NCBI GenBank assembly: GCA_022793895.1 | Contig: JAAWDS010000046.1 | Coordinates: 1 to 64,000, forward strand | Reading direction: 5' to 3' | Length of the DNA stretch: 64,000 nt | From: Provencibacterium sp. | GTDB taxonomy: Bacteria; Bacillota; Clostridia; Oscillospirales; Ruminococcaceae | Shown: piece after piece, positions 55,932 to 64,000 of the stretch | Layout: each line of letters opens with the position of its first letter | Numbering within the stretch: the first letter of the stretch is position 1 | The notes under the pieces: model-generated | The model's input: the letters and a program-made list of their open reading frames with translations, nothing else | Told to the model about the DNA's origin: nothing | Database searches by the model: none | Made by a program: the position numbers and the translations under genes

Positions 55932-57256
55932 ACCGCCGCCCCCTTTCCTGGAACGCCGCGCCGCCGCAGCCGGGCGAGAAAGAACCCGTCGCCCATTTCC
56001 CCCGGCAGGAAGGTCCTCTGCCAGACTCCCCCTAAAAGCGGATGGGGAGCAGGCTCAAATTCAGGATGTTCCTTTAAAAAGCGTCCGGCGACCTCTTCGT
56101 TTTCCGCGGGCAGCAGCGTACAGGTCGCGTAAACCAGAATGCCGTTCTCCTTACAATATTGTGCGGATATTTCCAATATTTTATACTGCATCGGCGGAAG
56201 AGCCGCGAACGACACCAGATCCTTATATTTGATTTCCGGCTTCCGGCGCAATATCCCCAGCCCGCTGCAAGGCACATCGCAGAGAACCCGGTCGAATCCT
56301 GTCAACTTCTCGTTATATACAGTCGCATCCTGTACCATAGGTATAATCGAGGAAAGCCCCAAGCGCTCCGCCCCCTGCCGCACCAGCTCCACCTTGTGGG
56401 GATGGATATCGCAGCAGACCACCTTTCCCCGGCCCTCCATCCGCTCCGCCATCGAAAAGCCCTTGCCGCCCGGCGCGGCGCAGACGTCGAGCACCCGCAT
56501 ACCCGGCTGTGCATCCACCGCGCGGGCGCAGAGCTGGCAAACCAGATCCTGCACATGGAACAGCCCATCGCGGAAGGCGCCGAGCTTTTCCAGCGAACCG
56601 GTGTCCTGTAAAAACAGCGCGTCGGGATCTTCTGCGGAGCGCTTCACCTGAACGCCGCAGGCCGAGAGCGCCTCCCCTAAGGCATCCGCCGACGTCCGCA
56701 GCGTGTTCACCCGCACGCAGAGCGGCGCGGGCTCCAGCGCGCGCTGCAAGAGAACCCCGGCGCGCTCCGGACCGAGCGCCTCGCGGAGCAGCGCAATCAG
56801 CGGACGCGGGGCGGAATAGAGCACCGAAAGCCTGTCCAGCTCATCCCCTTTACAGGGGGGAAGGGCGCAGCCGTCCCGCAAAAAGGAACGCAGAACACCG
56901 TTGACTAAGCCCTTCGCGCTGGTTTTACGCGCATACGCGCACAGCCGCACGCTCTCATCCACCGCGGCGCGCGCCGGGACCGACCGGAAATAAAGAAGCT
57001 GACAGACCCCCATGCGCAAAATGCAGCGCACCTCGGCATCCAGCCGTTCCAGCGGGCGGGAGAGGTAGCGCCGCAGCACATGATCCGCCGTCAGCCTGCG
57101 CTCGGTAACGCTTTTGCACAGCGCCGTGCAAAAGCTGCGATCCTGCGCTCCAAGGCGGGAGGCGCGCAGCCGCTTCTCCAAGGCGATGGTGGAATATCCC
57201 CCGCCGCGCTCCATTTGCAGCAGCACATCCAGCGCCGCGCTGCGCCCTGTCTCCAT
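55928..57256 (-). CDS. rsmB: 16S rRNA (cytosine-967-C5)-methyltransferase
   Basis: VLDVCAAPGGKGFSMAERM, VLCDVPCSGLGILRRKPEIKY, NusB-like N-terminus. Confidence 0.96.
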   Translation of the reverse strand: METGRSAALDVLLQMERGGGYSTIALEKRLRASRLGAQDRSFCTALCKSVTERRLTADHVLRRYLSRPLERLDAEVRCILRMGVCQLLYFRSVPARAAVDESVRLCAYARKTSAKGLVNGVLRSFLRDGCALPPCKGDELDRLSVLYSAPRPLIALLREALGPERAGVLLQRALEPAPLCVRVNTLRTSADALGEALSACGVQVKRSAEDPDALFLQDTGSLEKLGAFRDGLFHVQDLVCQLCARAVDAQPGMRVLDVCAAPGGKGFSMAERMEGRGKVVCCDIHPHKVELVRQGAERLGLSSIIPMVQDATVYNEKLTGFDRVLCDVPCSGLGILRRKPEIKYKDLVSFAALPPMQYKILEISAQYCKENGILVYATCTLLPAENEEVAGRFLKEHPEFEPAPHPLLGGVWQRTFLPGEMGDGFFLARLRRRGVPGKGAAV

Positions 57257-57320
57257 CTCTCCCCCTCCTTTCCCGGTTTAGGCTGTAAAGCCCATCCGCT
57301 TTCCATCCTATCGATGGAAG

Positions 57321-57393
57321 GGATGCGTCTATCCAAGGACCTATCTAGGATGCGCCTGTCCTCAGATTTGTTCATCCTCGGATGCGTCCGTCC
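57321..57393. repeat. Three degenerate copies of GGATGCGYCYRTCC
   Basis: 57321-57334, 57348-57361, 57380-57393. Confidence 0.6.
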
Positions 57394-57417
57394 CCGGACA
57401 TATCCATTCCCGGCCGG

Positions 57418-58119
57418 TCAATCCTCCCGCCGCCGGCCGAAACGCAGCACCAGCCGCAGGAGCTGCATGACCGAAACGATCAGCGCCGCCACATAGGTCA
57501 GCGCCGCCGCCGTCAGTACCTTGCGCGCGCCCTGGCGCTCATCCCCCTCCAGCAGCGACTGCTGGTCGATGATCGCCAGCGCGCGGGAGGAGGCGTTGAA
57601 TTCGACGGGCAGCGTCGCCAACTGGAAGAAGGCAATACCGGCAAACAGGATAATGCCCACATTCACCAGCGGCTGAAAACTGAAAATGAATCCCAGGAGG
57701 ATCAGCGGGACCGAGAGCCTCGAACCGATGTTGGTGACGCCCACCAGCGCATTGCGCAGCCGGATGGGCGCATACTGTGTTGCATACTGCACGGCATGCC
57801 CCGCCTCATGCGCCGCGACCCCCACCGCCGCAACGGTCGGCGAGGAGTAAACGTTGTCCGACAGACGGATGACGTTGCCGCGCGGATCATAGTGATCGGT
57901 CAGATTGCCGCGCACATGCTCAACGCGCACCTGATACAGCCCGTTTGCATCCAGGATAGCGCGCGCCGCATCCGCACCGGTCATTCCCCGGCCGGTGCGC
58001 ACCTTCGCATAGCGGGCAAAGGTAGAGGAAACGTTCGCCTGCGCCCATGCGGTCAGAATGAGCGCCGGAACAACCAAAAAAATATAGAGCGGATCAAAAT
58101 ACATGTATCCCAAATACAT
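57418..58119 (-). CDS. Zinc metallopeptidase (YugP-like)
   Basis: MYLGYMYFDPLYIFLVVPALILTAWAQ, VAAHEAGHAVQYA HExxH-type motif; start trimmed from 58179. Confidence 0.93.
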   Translation of the reverse strand: MYLGYMYFDPLYIFLVVPALILTAWAQANVSSTFARYAKVRTGRGMTGADAARAILDANGLYQVRVEHVRGNLTDHYDPRGNVIRLSDNVYSSPTVAAVGVAAHEAGHAVQYATQYAPIRLRNALVGVTNIGSRLSVPLILLGFIFSFQPLVNVGIILFAGIAFFQLATLPVEFNASSRALAIIDQQSLLEGDERQGARKVLTAAALTYVAALIVSVMQLLRLVLRFGRRRED

Positions 58120-58135
58120 GACCGGTTTCCTCCTC

Positions 58136-58306
58136 TCCGGCGGACCTCTGCCGCCGGAACCTGATTCCTTCGGAGTCAAACGTCTCTTCTCCCCCGGCGG
58201 CCTTCTCTGCGCGCACTTCCGCCTCGCACAAACCGGGAAAAGTTACGGTTCCGGCGGTCTCCCGCCGCCGGAATTTGACTCCTTCGGAGTCAAAAGTTTC
58301 TTTTCC
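58136..58306. repeat. Two direct copies of a REP-like two-hairpin unit
   Basis: TCCGGCGG-N7-CCGCCGGA followed by TGAyTCC-TTC-GGAGTCA, at about 58136-58180 and 58249-58294; the shared 42 nt match at 36 positions. Confidence 0.7.
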
Positions 58307-58349
58307 ATAAGATCTATATCCAATGCCCCGCATTGGATATAGATCTTAT
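58307..58349 (-). terminator. Perfect 20-bp palindrome downstream of fmt
   Basis: ATAAGATCTATATCCAATGC-CCC-GCATTGGATATAGATCTTAT. Confidence 0.7.
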
Positions 58350-58364
58350 TATACCCCAAACTAT

Positions 58365-59291
58365 TTAACGTTCCATGAAGGAATCTTGAGGTTTTAACCG
58401 GTATCCGTTCATAAATGCGCCGCCGCTCATGCGCTGCTTGCCTTCAGGCTGCACCAGGCAGAGCTCCAGCGCCCCCTCTCCGCAGGCAACTACCAGATGA
58501 CCGCCCGCCTCCAAAACCTCGCCCGGCTTTCCGGATTTCTCCCACAGGCGGCTCTCGTGCACCTTGAGCCGCTTGCCTCCAAAGCAGGCGTAAGCGGCCG
58601 GCCAGCCTGCAAGGCCGCGCACCTGGTTGTGCAGCTCCCCGGCCGGACGGCGGAAATCCATCTCCCCCATCTCCTTGCGGAGAATGGGGGCCAGCGTCGC
58701 CGACGCCTCCTCTTGAGGAACGCGCGTCACCTGCCCCGCTTCAAACAGCCTGAGCGTCCGGGAGACGCACTCCGCCCCTAGAGCGGAAAGCCGTTCGGAG
58801 AGGGCGGGGGCCGTTTCATCGGGACCGATGGGCGTCTCCAGCTGCAAAATGATATCGCCGGTATCCAACCCTTCCGCCATGAACATGCTGGTAACGCCGG
58901 TTACCGTCTCGCCGCGGAGCACGCTCCACTGAATGGGCGCCGCCCCCCGGTATTTCGGGAGCAGCGAGGCATGCAGGTTCACGCAGCCGAGGGAGGGCGC
59001 TTCCAAAATGGCGGGCGGCAATATCCGCCCATAGGCCACGACGATGCAGAGATCGGGCGCTATCGCGCGCAGCTCGGCGGCTACCGTTCCGTCGCGCAGC
59101 TTCACCGGCTGGCGGACCGGAAGCCCCTTCTCCAGCGCCAACTGCTTGACCGGCGGGGGCGCAAAGCGCAGGCCGCGTCCCACCGGCTTATCCGGCTGGG
59201 TATAGACCGCCGCTACCTCGTGCCCATCTTCCAACAGGCGCTGCAAAACCGGAACGGCAAACTGCGGCGTTCCCATAAAAACCAGCTTCAA
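58365..59291 (-). CDS. fmt: Methionyl-tRNA formyltransferase
   Basis: MKLVFMGTPQFAVPVL, VNLHASLLPKYRGAAPIQW, GVTSMFMAEGLDTGDI. Confidence 0.97.
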   Translation of the reverse strand: MKLVFMGTPQFAVPVLQRLLEDGHEVAAVYTQPDKPVGRGLRFAPPPVKQLALEKGLPVRQPVKLRDGTVAAELRAIAPDLCIVVAYGRILPPAILEAPSLGCVNLHASLLPKYRGAAPIQWSVLRGETVTGVTSMFMAEGLDTGDIILQLETPIGPDETAPALSERLSALGAECVSRTLRLFEAGQVTRVPQEEASATLAPILRKEMGEMDFRRPAGELHNQVRGLAGWPAAYACFGGKRLKVHESRLWEKSGKPGEVLEAGGHLVVACGEGALELCLVQPEGKQRMSGGAFMNGYRLKPQDSFMER

Positions 59292-59306
59292 GCGCTTCGC
59301 CTCCCG

Positions 59307-59771
59307 TTATTTTTCGTCCTCATCGAGCATCCGCTCGGCAATGTCCTTAAAAAGCCTTCCCTCCAGGTGATCGATCTCGTGGCAGAAGGCCCGCGCCAGC
59401 AGGTCCTCCCCGGCGATCTCGAAGGGCTTGCCGTGGCGGTCCAACGCCCGCACCTTTACCTTCCTCGGCCGGGTGACAATCCCATATTCCCCCGGACTGG
59501 AGAGGCAGCCCTCGTTGCCGGTCTGCTTGCCGCTCTGTGCAATAATCTCCGGGTTGCAAAGCTCGATGAGCCCTTCCCCAACGTCAATCACCACCACCCG
59601 GCGCAGGATGCCCACCTGCGGCGCGGCAAGCCCTACGCCGTTGCCGCTGCCATAAAGGGTATCGCTCATATCCTCCAACAGCTCCCAGAGCTTTTGATCA
59701 AACTGATCCACCGGGCGGCACTTCTTCCGGAGCACCTCGTCGCCCTCCAACACAATCTTCCGCTTCGCCAT
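59307..59771 (-). CDS. def: Peptide deformylase
   Basis: GVGLAAPQVG, EGCLSSPG, FCHEIDHLEG. Confidence 0.97.
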   Translation of the reverse strand: MAKRKIVLEGDEVLRKKCRPVDQFDQKLWELLEDMSDTLYGSGNGVGLAAPQVGILRRVVVIDVGEGLIELCNPEIIAQSGKQTGNEGCLSSPGEYGIVTRPRKVKVRALDRHGKPFEIAGEDLLARAFCHEIDHLEGRLFKDIAERMLDEDEK

Positions 59772-59901
59772 CTAAACTCCATCCTTTCAGAAAAATCAAA
59801 AAGCAAGAACGTTCCTTCGCGCTATAAAAGGGGCTTTCTAAGGCTCTAAAACGCCCAAATCAAAGGAATCTTGTCCGGCAAGCCTCTGCACAGGGCCGGA
59901 C

Positions 59902-62331
59902 TCAATAGGCATCGTAATACATATCAACAAACACCTGCGTTTTCCCCCGGCTCTCCTCTTTCCAAAACCGTTCGAGCGCCTCCCGGATGTAGGCCCTGGT
60001 GCGGGCGTTGTTGCGGCACTTTAAGAGCAGCTTCCGGCGGTAGCGCCCGCCCAGCCGGTAAAGAGCAAATTCGCTGGGACCGAGTATGCGCAGCGGCAGC
60101 CCGGCATAGCTCTCCTTAGCCAGCTCCTGGAGCAGCCCCAACAGCCGCAGGGCGGCCGCCTTGACCTGCGCCTCATCCGGCCCGGTCACGCCGATAGCGC
60201 ACAGGTCGCAGAACGGCGGATAGAGCCCTAGCTTACGCACCTTGATCTCCGTATCGAAAAAGCGGCTATACTGCTGGGAGCTGGCCAGCTCGATCACCGG
60301 GTTCTCCGGAGAATAGGTCTGGATAAACGCCCGTCCTTTTTTCAAGCTGCGTCCGGCGCGCCCCACCACCTGGGTAATGAGCGAAAAGGTGCGCTCAAAG
60401 CTGCGGAAATCGTCCGAATAGAGCGCTTGGTCGGCGCCGAGCACCCCCACCAGCGTTACCTCCGGAAAGTTCAGCCCCTTCGCCACCATCTGGGTGCCAA
60501 CCAGGATGTCGTATTCATGGGCGGCGAAGGCGGCGAACTGCGTTTCGTGCGCGAAGCGGCGCATCGTCGTGTCCATATCCATCCGCAGAACCCGCGCCTG
60601 CGGGAAGAGGGTGTGTACCTCCTCTTCCACCCGCTGAGTACCCGCCCCCTGGAACCGGGCCAGCTTGCCGCCGCAGTGGCGGCAGCTCCCCTCCGCCGGC
60701 TGCACATAGCCGCAATAATGGCAGCAGAGCGCGCTGTTGGCGGCATGGTAGGTCAGCGTTACCGAGCAGTTCGGGCACTGGGCCGGTTCGCCGCAGCCGG
60801 CGCATTTCACCAGCGTGTGATAGCCGCGCCGGTTGAGCAGCAGGATCGACTGCTCCCCCGCATGCAGGTTGTGCAGCAGCTCCTCGCACAGCCGCTGCGA
60901 AAGGATGCCCGACTGCGCGGCCAGCGGCTCGCTATGCAGATCGAGAATGTATACGTCGGGGAGCTGGGCCCCCGCAAAGCGGCCCTCCAGCGGTATCAGC
61001 CGGTAGCTCCCTGTCCTGGCCAGATAATAGCTTTCCACCGAGGGGGTGGCCGACGCCAGCACCAGTTGGGTTTGATGGTAATGCGCCCGCCACTTGGCGA
61101 CATCCCGCGCATGAAAACGCGGGCTCTTCTCCGATTTATAGCTGGGCTCCTGCTCCTCGTCGATGATGATAAGCCCCAGCCTTTCCACCGGCGCGAATAC
61201 GGCCGAACGGGTGCCGACCACCACCGACGCTTCGCCGCGGCGGATGCGCTTATACTCATCCAGCCGTTCCCCCATCGAGAGGGCGGAGTGAATAACCGCC
61301 ACCTGTTTCCCAAAGCAGGCGCGGAAGCGGGCGATCGTCTGCGGGGTCAGCGAAATCTCCGGCACCAGCACCAGCACGCCGCGCCCTTCGGCCACCGCCG
61401 CCTGCGCCAGCCGGACAAACACTTGCGTTTTCCCGCTGCCCGTTACCCCGTACAACAGCGACACGGTATAATTCCCCTCCCGTCCGGCGGCCAGCAGCGC
61501 ATCGAAGGCGCGCTGCTGGGAGGGGGAAAGGGTAAAGCTGGACGGTTCCTTCGGCGCTTCCTCACGGAAGGGATTGCGGTAAACCTCCCGGTCATAAAAC
61601 TCCACCAAGCCCTTTTTCTGAAGGTTGTCCACCACCGCGCGCGTCACCACCGCATAATAGCAGACCTCCTTGAGCGAGGCCGAGCCCGCCGCATCCAGCA
61701 GATCCACCACCGCCCGCTGCTTGGCGGTCAGCTTCCCTGGCTCCGCCCCGGCTGAGAGACGCACCATCGTCATCCGCTCGTCGAGCACCCGGCGGCGCAC
61801 ATCCTCCTCCCGGATGAGGACGCCCTTTTCATAAAGGGCTTGCAGCGCGCGGTTATCCGGCAGCGCGCAGCGCTCGCAGAGCCGATCCTCCGCTACCGGC
61901 CCGCGCGCGCGCCGCAGCGCGCCCACTACCGCCGCCTCTTCCGCGCTCAGCCCTTCGGGCGGCTCCCCCTCCGCCAGCAGATAGCTGGGGGCGAGGCGCA
62001 TGTCCATCCCCGCCGGGATCAGCAGACGCACCGCCGCATAGTAGGTGCAGAAGGCGGTGTTGCGCAGATGAACGGCCAGCGCAAGCTGTTCCCGGTTCAG
62101 AAGCGGCCCGTCGTCCAGCGGGCGCGCAATCTCCTTAAGCTTTTCCCCCTTGGATGGGCAGACTTCAAAAACCATCCCCTGCCGCAGCCGGTCTCCCGCC
62201 CCAAACGGCGCCAGCACCCGCCGCCCCGGCACGACCGAAGAAGCGAGCGCCGGCGGTATGCGGTAGGAAAACAGGCGGTCGAACCGAAGGGTCGCCGCAT
62301 CCACGGCAATGAGCGCAACCTGCTCCTCCAT
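59902..62331 (-). CDS. priA: Primosomal protein N' (replication restart helicase)
   Basis: VTGSGKTQVFVRLAQ, DEEQEPSYKSEKSPRFHARDVA, zinc-binding CAGCGEPAQCPNCSVTL..CHYCGY; start set at MEEQVALIAVD because the longer ORF runs out of frame through coaBC. Confidence 0.95.
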   Translation of the reverse strand: MEEQVALIAVDAATLRFDRLFSYRIPPALASSVVPGRRVLAPFGAGDRLRQGMVFEVCPSKGEKLKEIARPLDDGPLLNREQLALAVHLRNTAFCTYYAAVRLLIPAGMDMRLAPSYLLAEGEPPEGLSAEEAAVVGALRRARGPVAEDRLCERCALPDNRALQALYEKGVLIREEDVRRRVLDERMTMVRLSAGAEPGKLTAKQRAVVDLLDAAGSASLKEVCYYAVVTRAVVDNLQKKGLVEFYDREVYRNPFREEAPKEPSSFTLSPSQQRAFDALLAAGREGNYTVSLLYGVTGSGKTQVFVRLAQAAVAEGRGVLVLVPEISLTPQTIARFRACFGKQVAVIHSALSMGERLDEYKRIRRGEASVVVGTRSAVFAPVERLGLIIIDEEQEPSYKSEKSPRFHARDVAKWRAHYHQTQLVLASATPSVESYYLARTGSYRLIPLEGRFAGAQLPDVYILDLHSEPLAAQSGILSQRLCEELLHNLHAGEQSILLLNRRGYHTLVKCAGCGEPAQCPNCSVTLTYHAANSALCCHYCGYVQPAEGSCRHCGGKLARFQGAGTQRVEEEVHTLFPQARVLRMDMDTTMRRFAHETQFAAFAAHEYDILVGTQMVAKGLNFPEVTLVGVLGADQALYSDDFRSFERTFSLITQVVGRAGRSLKKGRAFIQTYSPENPVIELASSQQYSRFFDTEIKVRKLGLYPPFCDLCAIGVTGPDEAQVKAAALRLLGLLQELAKESYAGLPLRILGPSEFALYRLGGRYRRKLLLKCRNNARTRAYIREALERFWKEESRGKTQVFVDMYYDAY

Positions 62332-62339
62332 GGCGGGGG

Positions 62340-63527
62340 CTATGGGCGCATCCCGCACAGCTTGAGCAGGATCTGCCGGGCAAGATCCTCCTTCTGCATG
62401 AGGGGAAGCTCCTCGGCTCCGCCGCGGGTGATGAGGGTGGCAATGTTGGTGTCGGTCCCAAAGCCCGCCCCCTCGGTGCGCAGCGAATTGGCGACAATCA
62501 TATCGCAGCCCTTTTGATGGAGCTTGCGGGTGGAGTTCTCTATCAGGTTTTCGGTCTCCATCGAAAACCCGCAGATCACCTGGCCGGGCCGTTTGCGCGC
62601 GCAGACCGCCGAAAGGATATCGGCGGTGCGCTCCAGCGGGAGCAGCAGGGGCCCCTCCGATTTTTTGATCTTCTCCGGCGCATACTGCGCAGGCCGGTAG
62701 TCGGCGGGCGCAGCCGCTTTTATCAGGATATCGGCCGTTTCGGCCGATTTCAGCACCTCTTCGCACATTTCGGCCGCCGAAACGACCGGAATCACCCGGA
62801 CGCCATAGGGCGCGCGCAGCGCGCAGTTGGCTGAAATGAGCGTCACCTCCGCCCCCATATAGCGCGCCATGCGGGCCAGGGCATAGCCCATCTTCCCGGA
62901 AGAGTGGTTGGTGATAAAGCGCACCGGGTCGAGCGCCTCGCGCGTCCCGCCCGCCGTCACCGTTACCCGCAGGCCCTGAAGCGGCTTATCGCTGAGGGCC
63001 GCGGCAACCGCCTCTTCGATGTCCTCCAGATCGGCCAGCCGGCCCTTTCCGGTATCCCCGCAGGCCAAAAGCCCGCTCCCCGGCTCGACGATCTGAACCC
63101 CCCGTTCCCGCAGTATCTCAAGGTTCTGCTGGGTGGCGGGATTATCATACATGCCAGTGTTCATCGCCGGACAGACGATCTTTTCGCAGCGGGCGGCCAG
63201 CAGCGTGGTGGTGAGCATGTCGTCGCACAGGCCGCACGCCATCTTCGCAATGAGGTTGGCCGTCGCCGGCGCGACAACAAAAACGCCGGCACGTTTAGCC
63301 AGCGAAACATGCTGCACATTCCACTCAAAATTCCGGTCGAAGGTATCGACCGAAACCCGGTTGCCGCTGAGCGTTTCAAAGGTCAGCGGGGCAACGAGCT
63401 CGGTCGCATTCCGGGTCATGAGCACATGAACATCATAGCCTTTTTTATGGAGATTGCTGCAAAGCTGCGCCGCCTTATAGGCGGCAATCGAGCCGGTAAC
63501 GCCGAGCGCTACGGTTTTTTTCTCCAT
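62340..63527 (-). CDS. coaBC: Bifunctional phosphopantothenoylcysteine decarboxylase/phosphopantothenate-cysteine ligase
   Basis: GVTGSIAAYKAAQLCSNL, PAMNTGMYDNPATQQNL, VTAGGTREALDPVRFITNHSSGKMGYALA. Confidence 0.97.
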   Translation of the reverse strand: MEKKTVALGVTGSIAAYKAAQLCSNLHKKGYDVHVLMTRNATELVAPLTFETLSGNRVSVDTFDRNFEWNVQHVSLAKRAGVFVVAPATANLIAKMACGLCDDMLTTTLLAARCEKIVCPAMNTGMYDNPATQQNLEILRERGVQIVEPGSGLLACGDTGKGRLADLEDIEEAVAAALSDKPLQGLRVTVTAGGTREALDPVRFITNHSSGKMGYALARMARYMGAEVTLISANCALRAPYGVRVIPVVSAAEMCEEVLKSAETADILIKAAAPADYRPAQYAPEKIKKSEGPLLLPLERTADILSAVCARKRPGQVICGFSMETENLIENSTRKLHQKGCDMIVANSLRTEGAGFGTDTNIATLITRGGAEELPLMQKEDLARQILLKLCGMRP

Positions 63528-63636
63528 CCCGTCGTTCCTCCCTTTCCAGGCTTCCGCCCCGGATGACGCCGCAAAACGGCGGGCGAAAGGGACGCCTTAG
63601 CCCTGGGGATTCCTGCAAAAGCGATCCCCGGCAGGC

Positions 63637-63846
63637 TTATTTCTCGTCGATGGTGTTTACCTTGCCCATCCGGACCTTTCCGGCCGCGAACTCGCTGACG
63701 GCGAGATCCACCGGCTTATCCGCCGCGCCCTCCGGATCGTTTTCGGTTTCCTCCGCGACCTCGCGGGCGCGCTTGGCCACCGCATAGACAAAGGAATAGG
63801 TACTCTGGTCCTCCCGTTTAATTTGCGACAGGTTCGGCCTCAGCAT
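63637..63846 (-). CDS. rpoZ: DNA-directed RNA polymerase omega subunit
   Basis: 69 aa; YSFVYAVAKRAREVAEE, PVDLAVSEFAAGKVRM; position between gmk and coaBC. Confidence 0.92.
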   Translation of the reverse strand: MLRPNLSQIKREDQSTYSFVYAVAKRAREVAEETENDPEGAADKPVDLAVSEFAAGKVRMGKVNTIDEK

Positions 63847-64000
63847 CTTTCATTACCTCCATGATAAAAGTTTGGTTGGTCTTTACCAGATATTTCGCGC
63901 TCTCCAAAATGCCTCCGAGCGCCTGGGCGGCGCCCTCCACCGTATCGTTGACGAGAACGAAGTCATAATCCCCGGCGCTTTTCAGCTCGCGGACGGCGGC
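63818..64000 (-). CDS. gmk: Guanylate kinase, C-terminal part (5' end beyond window)
   Basis: Minus-strand translation AAVRELKSAGDYDFVLVNDTVEGAAQALGGILESAKYLVKTNQTFIMEVMKDAEAEPVAN*; canonical gmk-rpoZ order; 29-bp overlap with rpoZ. Confidence 0.85.
   Translation of the reverse strand, partial: AAVRELKSAGDYDFVLVNDTVEGAAQALGGILESAKYLVKTNQTFIMEVMKDAEAEPVAN

Noticed and set aside
58094-58333. 79-aa minus-strand ORF with repeated ETFDSEG[VI] peptide
   Set aside because: Not called as a gene: overlaps the yugP-like start region and is built from the two hairpin repeats. Kept only as a repeat finding.
60427-61755. 442-aa plus-strand ORF
   Set aside because: Antisense to priA.
62332-62766. N-terminal extension of the priA ORF
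   Set aside because: Runs out of frame through coaBC and encodes non-PrpriA-like sequence; PrpA-family homology begins at MEEQVALIAVD (62331).
1-64000. CRISPR arrays, rRNA operons, transposases, integrases
   Set aside because: No regularly spaced direct repeats, rRNA sequence or recombinase/transposase motifs seen on either strand.

Overview
This 64 kb window is chromosomal DNA from a GC-rich, low-mobile-content Firmicute, most likely Clostridia/Oscillospirales-like (taxonomy inferred from gene content and order). It has about 50 believable protein genes and two tRNAs (Leu-CAG, Val-CAC). I saw no rRNA, CRISPR array, integrase or transposase. The right end is the conserved block gmk(partial)-rpoZ-coaBC-priA-def-fmt-yugP-rsmB-rlmN-prpC-prkC-rsgA-thiN. 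The left and middle carry accessory metabolism: GH3, GH38 and GH29 glycosidases, a Cys-type sulfatase, an NCS2 permease, a two-component system, HtrA and FprA/rubredoxin. The centre (34.6-46.9 kb) is a putative acid-sugar/fucoside operon. It encodes a PrpR-N regulator whose AAA+ domain has lost the sigma-54 contact motif, GarR, a DapA-family lyase, an Opp/Dpp-type importer with fused ATPases, a UxuA-like dehydratase and GH29. A nested inverted repeat and a consensus sigma-A-like promoter lie just upstream of garR. The most unusual non-coding signal is a dispersed structured repeat: long near-perfect hairpins followed by a conserved 19-nt tail (TTTCTGCAAGCCGGAGGAT), seen at about 0.1, 32.0, 46.9 and 48.6 kb. 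There is also a REP-like two-hairpin repeat near 58.2 kb and two leader or intergenic regions with mutually exclusive RNA pairings. All calls come from reading the sequence; no database search was run.
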